Positions 32,981 through 35,997 of a stretch of 35,997 nucleotides of DNA are shown here, piece after piece. Source of the stretch: an uncultured beta proteobacterium (GTDB lineage: Bacteria > Pseudomonadota > Gammaproteobacteria > Burkholderiales > Burkholderiaceae_C); NCBI GenBank assembly GCA_903845345.1, contig CAIMXF010000185.1, positions 1-35,997 of the forward strand, written 5' to 3'. The notes under the pieces are model-generated. The model was given only the letters and a program-made list of their open reading frames with translations. It was not told the DNA's origin and searched no databases. The position numbers and the translations under genes are program-made. Positions within the stretch are counted from its first letter, which is position 1. Each line of letters begins with the position of its first letter.

Positions 32981-35419
32981 TCAGAACGCGAACAGCGACG
33001 TCAGGTCGCCGATGGCGGGCGTCTGATTGGTCGGCTTGTACGGGTTGGCCGAAGCGGAGATCGGGTTGGGCAGGTTGTCGCGGCTGCGGGCCGACAGCGG
33101 CGCGACGCGCCAGTTGCGCTCGATGAACTTCAGCACCGACGCGTGGTCGTGGTAGGTGTGGTCGATGTAGTTGGTGCGCGCGTACGGCGAGACCACGATC
33201 ATCGGGATGCGCGGGCCGTCGCCGAAGAAATCGACCGACTGGATGTAGCCGGTGTCGAAATGGCCGCCGCCTTCGTCGGTGGTGATGATGATGGCGGTGT
33301 GCGCCCACAGCGTCGGGTTGGCCTTCACCTTGGCGATCAGGTCCTGCAGGAACAGCTCGTACTTGGCGGGGACCGAATAGCCCGGGTGGCCGCTGTCGAG
33401 GTTCTTCGGAACGACGAACGAGACGGCCGGCAGCGTGTTGCCGGCGATGTCGGCGTACAGCGTGGTCAGGCCGGCGAGACCGGCCTTGAGCGCCGCGCTG
33501 CCCTGGATGTTGCTCGAGGCCACCAGCGGATCGCCGATGGTGTTGTACTGGGCGCCCTGGGCCACGGCCACCGGCACGCCGAAGGCGGCGGCGTCGGCCG
33601 TGACGTCGGCCGGCTCGCGGCCGCCGGTGTACCACTTCCAGCTCACTTTCCTGGCAGCGAGCGCCTCGGCGATCGTCGGCACGGTCTGCGGCGGCAGCGT
33701 GTAGTTGTTCGCACCGATCGGCTGCGGGTTGCCGTCCCTGTCATACCCCAGGCCGTAATTGTTGACGAGGTAGTACTTGCCTGCGTCGCAGTTGCTCTTG
33801 GTGCCGGTCGTCGCGAGGAAGCTCAGGATCGCGCCGACCCCGGGCTGCGTGGAATCCGAGCAGTTCACGTAGGAGCCGCCGCTGTAGCCGTCCTGCGCGT
33901 AGAAGTTCGGCGTGGACGCCATCGGGTTGGGGTTCTCGATCTGGTTGGCCGGCGGCGTCGCGACGGCGCCGTTGGTGTTGAACCAGGCCGTGTCGGCCGT
34001 CGCGATCGCGAAGAAGTTGGCGCCGGTGCCGCCCTGGATCGACTGGTGGTAGTTGTCGCTGATCGCGTATTGCGTCGCCAGGCTCTTGAAGAACGGCGCG
34101 TCGCCGCTGGCCATGTTCGCGAAGCCCATCAGCTCGCCGCCCTGCGCCGGATTGGCGGGCGTCACGCCGGCGGTGTCGCCACCCTGGCCCGTGGTGGTGG
34201 CGACCCAGGTGTACATGTCCAGCCTGGAGTTGTCGCCGCCGTTCTGCTGCCACATCTGGAAGAAGCGGTGCACCGGGTCGCCCGTCAGGTTGCCCAGCGG
34301 GTTGTTCGCGCTCAGCGCGTACGGTGCGTACTTGGTGTTCTGGAACGGGCCGTTGGGCAGGTTGGGCGGCACGCGCGGATCGGGCACGCCGCCTTGCGCC
34401 TGCAGCTGCGCGTTGAGCACGCCGATCAGCTCGGGCTGCGGCAGCGTGGCGTAGGCCGCGCCGCGCGTCGGGCTGATCGTGTAGGCGGTCGACGCGACGC
34501 CCTGGTTCTGCGCCGCCAGCGCGAAGTTCGGGCCCGGGCTGCCGTCCGCGTTGACGATGCCTTGCGACAGCAGGTTCTTGACCGTCTGGTTGGCGGGCGC
34601 CGAATACGTGCCGAAGACGGCGTCGAAGGTCTGGTTCTCGCCGACGACCACGATCACGTTCTTGATGGCCGTCGTCGTCGGCCCGGCATTGAGCGCGGCC
34701 AGCGACGTGGCCGCCGCCGCGGGCACCGCGCCGGAGGTCGCGCCCGTCGCCGGGATCGAGACCACCGCGCGCGCGCTGTCGGTGCCGATGGCGACCTGGC
34801 CGGCGTGCACGTTGAAGCTCGCGATGGTGAAGAGGTTGTCGACGGGATCGGTGCTGTTCGCGTGGTACGTCGCGCCGATCGGGTCGGTGGTCGACGCCGT
34901 CGGGATGGCCAGCGCGGTGTACGCGGGCTGCAGCGCGGTCGTCACGTCCTGCTCGGCCGTGGTGATGGCCGCGGCCGTCACCGCGGCGACCTGCGCCGCC
35001 GTGGGCGCCGTTGCCGGCACCACGCCGAGGACGCGCTGCGTCACGAGCGAGGTCAGCGGGTTCAGGTTGGCCACGAGGCTCACCGTCGCGCCACCGCCCT
35101 TCGGCGCGAGCACGGACGACAGCAGCGCGGGCGTGCCGTCGACGTCGTTGAACGCGGTGGTCAGCACGAACGGCGCGGTGCCCTTGGTGACGATCGAGTA
35201 GCTGCCGTCGCTGCCGGTGAGGGCCGACGTCACGACGGCGCCCTTGCTGTCGGTCAGCGTCACGGTGGCGCCGACCAACGGCGCGCCGGAGGCCGCCACG
35301 CCGCTCACCGTGTAGGTGGGCGGCGTCGAGCTGCCGGAGCTGTCGAAACAGGCGGTGACGATGGCTCCGCCGGCGACGGCCAGGGTGCCGCAAGCCATGG
35401 CGACGATGCGACGCTGCAT
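32981..35419 (-). CDS. Lipoprotein phosphoesterase (PF04185, phospholipase C/acid phosphatase-like)
   Basis: The 812-aa protein starts with a lipoprotein signal (lipobox VTAC near residue 25) and a Ser/Gly linker. A carboxypeptidase-regulatory-like beta domain follows at ~35-110 (YTVSGVAASGAPLVGATVTL), then a phosphoesterase domain from about 265. VIVVVGENQTFDAVFGTY holds the metal-binding Glu-Asn and catalytic region; later blocks are FFKSLATQYAISDNYHQSI, AIIITTDEGGGHFDTG (Asp-Glu, His) and GPRIPMIVVSPYA. The family cleaves phosphomonoesters or phospholipids outside the cytoplasm. ATG 35419 has AGAGGA six bases upstream, but this RBS can pair with CCTCTCG in the leader. The di-haem peroxidase follows four bases after the stop. 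Family is secure; substrate unknown. Confidence 0.92.
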   Translation of the reverse strand: MQRRIVAMACGTLAVAGGAIVTACFDSSGSSTPPTYTVSGVAASGAPLVGATVTLTDSKGAVVTSALTGSDGSYSIVTKGTAPFVLTTAFNDVDGTPALLSSVLAPKGGGATVSLVANLNPLTSLVTQRVLGVVPATAPTAAQVAAVTAAAITTAEQDVTTALQPAYTALAIPTASTTDPIGATYHANSTDPVDNLFTIASFNVHAGQVAIGTDSARAVVSIPATGATSGAVPAAAATSLAALNAGPTTTAIKNVIVVVGENQTFDAVFGTYSAPANQTVKNLLSQGIVNADGSPGPNFALAAQNQGVASTAYTISPTRGAAYATLPQPELIGVLNAQLQAQGGVPDPRVPPNLPNGPFQNTKYAPYALSANNPLGNLTGDPVHRFFQMWQQNGGDNSRLDMYTWVATTTGQGGDTAGVTPANPAQGGELMGFANMASGDAPFFKSLATQYAISDNYHQSIQGGTGANFFAIATADTAWFNTNGAVATPPANQIENPNPMASTPNFYAQDGYSGGSYVNCSDSTQPGVGAILSFLATTGTKSNCDAGKYYLVNNYGLGYDRDGNPQPIGANNYTLPPQTVPTIAEALAARKVSWKWYTGGREPADVTADAAAFGVPVAVAQGAQYNTIGDPLVASSNIQGSAALKAGLAGLTTLYADIAGNTLPAVSFVVPKNLDSGHPGYSVPAKYELFLQDLIAKVKANPTLWAHTAIIITTDEGGGHFDTGYIQSVDFFGDGPRIPMIVVSPYARTNYIDHTYHDHASVLKFIERNWRVAPLSARSRDNLPNPISASANPYKPTNQTPAIGDLTSLFAF

Positions 35420-35424
35420 GATGA

Positions 35425-35487
35425 TCCTCTCGAGTGTGAAACGACAGGGCACCGGCGTTCGCGGCGTCGGTGCCCAATCCCGAGAGG
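35425..35487 (-). promoter_or_regulatory. Leader structure that can sequester the phosphoesterase RBS
   Basis: Read on the minus strand, CCTCTCG (35487-35481) is complementary to CGAGAGG (35432-35426), which contains the Shine-Dalgarno of the phosphoesterase gene. Between them GGGCACCG and CGGTGCCC form a second perfect eight-pair stem, with two further CG pairs past one mismatch. If both form, the ribosome-binding site is closed. The inner stem might instead act as a weak terminator for the upstream chemoreceptor. Confidence 0.5.
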
Positions 35488-35546
35488 TTCGCAGAGCGAT
35501 GTGACAGCAGCGTGGCGCGAAACGGTCGCCAAGGCGACAGCGCGCG

Positions 35547-35997
35547 TCAGCGTTCTTCGACCAGCCTGAACACGGCGACCGCCGACTCCAGTCCTTCCGA
35601 CTGCTGCTCCATGCTCGCCGCGGCGGCCGCGGCTTCCTCGACCAGCGCGGCGTTGCGCTGCGTCATCTCGTCGAGCTGCGACACGTCGCCGTTGACCTCG
35701 CCGATGCCCTGGCTCTGCTCCGCGGCCGCGGCGGTGATCTCGTTGATGATGATGGCGACGCGCTCCACCGATTCGACGATCTCGCTCATCGTCGATCCGG
35801 CGTGGCGAACCAGCTTCGAGCCTTCCTCGATCTTGTCGACGCTCGTGCCGATCAGCGCCTTGATCTCGCGCGCGGCGCCGGCCGAACGCTGCGCCAGGTT
35901 GCGCACCTCGCCGGCCACGACCGCGAAGCCGCGCCCCTGTTCGCCGGCACGCGCGGCTTCGACCGCGGCGTTCAACGCGAGGATGTTGGTCTGGAAC
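35547..35997 (-). CDS. Methyl-accepting chemotaxis protein, C-terminal part (5' end outside window)
   Basis: The frame is open to the window edge and encodes the last 149 residues of a chemoreceptor. It begins inside the signalling tip ([38 protein letters not shown]) and continues down the second coiled-coil helix ([60 protein letters not shown]) to AVFRLVEER. No CheR-binding pentapeptide is present. It resembles the 30091-31617 receptor in the tip but differs elsewhere, so they are paralogues. It is on the same strand as, and 127 bases before, the phosphoesterase gene. The sensor domain lies outside the window. Confidence 0.93.
   Translation of the reverse strand, partial: FQTNILALNAAVEAARAGEQGRGFAVVAGEVRNLAQRSAGAAREIKALIGTSVDKIEEGSKLVRHAGSTMSEIVESVERVAIIINEITAAAAEQSQGIGEVNGDVSQLDEMTQRNAALVEEAAAAAASMEQQSEGLESAVAVFRLVEER

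Noticed and set aside
32924-35569. 881-aa plus-strand ORF
   Set aside because: It lies antisense to the phosphoesterase and consists of Arg/Gly/Val/His runs with no recognisable motif.
1-35997. Mobile elements, CRISPR arrays, prophage, tRNA or rRNA genes
   Set aside because: No transposase, integrase, phage protein, regularly spaced repeats of CRISPR type, cloverleaf or rRNA sequence was recognised.

Overview
The window is about 36 kb of uniformly GC-rich DNA with strong G/C third-position bias. It most resembles a chromosomal segment of a Burkholderiales betaproteobacterium, possibly near Rubrivivax, Piscinibacter, Leptothrix or Roseateles. This rests on RdgC, DUF3429, a PuuD-type urate hydroxylase, a BMP-family ABC transporter, a monomeric NADP isocitrate dehydrogenase and two methyl-accepting chemotaxis proteins. 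I saw no rRNA, tRNA, CRISPR array, insertion sequence, integrase or phage gene. Most long lines in the ORF track are antisense shadows caused by base composition.

Layout. 1-3.5 kb: a secreted alpha/beta hydrolase (cut by the window edge) behind rdgC, a hydroxypyruvate isomerase-like gene, a 59-aa membrane protein missing from the ORF track, and a DUF3429 membrane protein. 3.6-7.2 kb: a decayed sugar-acid region with an intact SDR dehydrogenase and a MATE exporter, remnants of a DapA-like aldolase fused by deletion to the end of a GntR regulator, and a multiply frameshifted aldose 1-epimerase. 7.2-9.2 kb: outer-membrane phospholipase A and a GntR/FCD regulator. 9.3-20.5 kb, all minus strand: a purine/urate block. 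Read in transcription order it is a TRAP-type binding protein, a hybrid sensor kinase, 5-hydroxyisourate hydrolase, urate hydroxylase PuuD (one-base frameshift in a G7 run), a LysR regulator, then an ATPase, two permeases and a BMP-type binding protein. 20.6-22.4 kb: a porin-like barrel and a small phosphate-binding-like protein, ended by a clear terminator.

22.4-26.6 kb: an AT-rich patch with 18-bp repeats, a sigma-28-like promoter before an unknown protein, then a signalling trio of FecR-domain protein, haem-type Tll0287-like/HAMP sensor and Ser/Thr kinase; the last two are joined by an ATGA overlap. 26.8-29.1 kb: monomeric isocitrate dehydrogenase with a terminator. 29.1-31.6 kb: an unknown protein, then a chemoreceptor behind a good sigma-54-type promoter. 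31.7-35.5 kb: a lipoprotein phosphoesterase and a di-haem peroxidase four bases apart. The phosphoesterase leader can fold so that its Shine-Dalgarno sequence is paired. The window ends inside a second chemoreceptor.

The most unusual points are: the orphan TRAP binding protein coupled to a hybrid kinase directly upstream of urate genes; the FecR/haem-sensor/kinase trio with a duplicated C-terminal kinase domain; the RBS-sequestering leader; and the two alternative-sigma promoters. All functional links are inferences from sequence and gene order.
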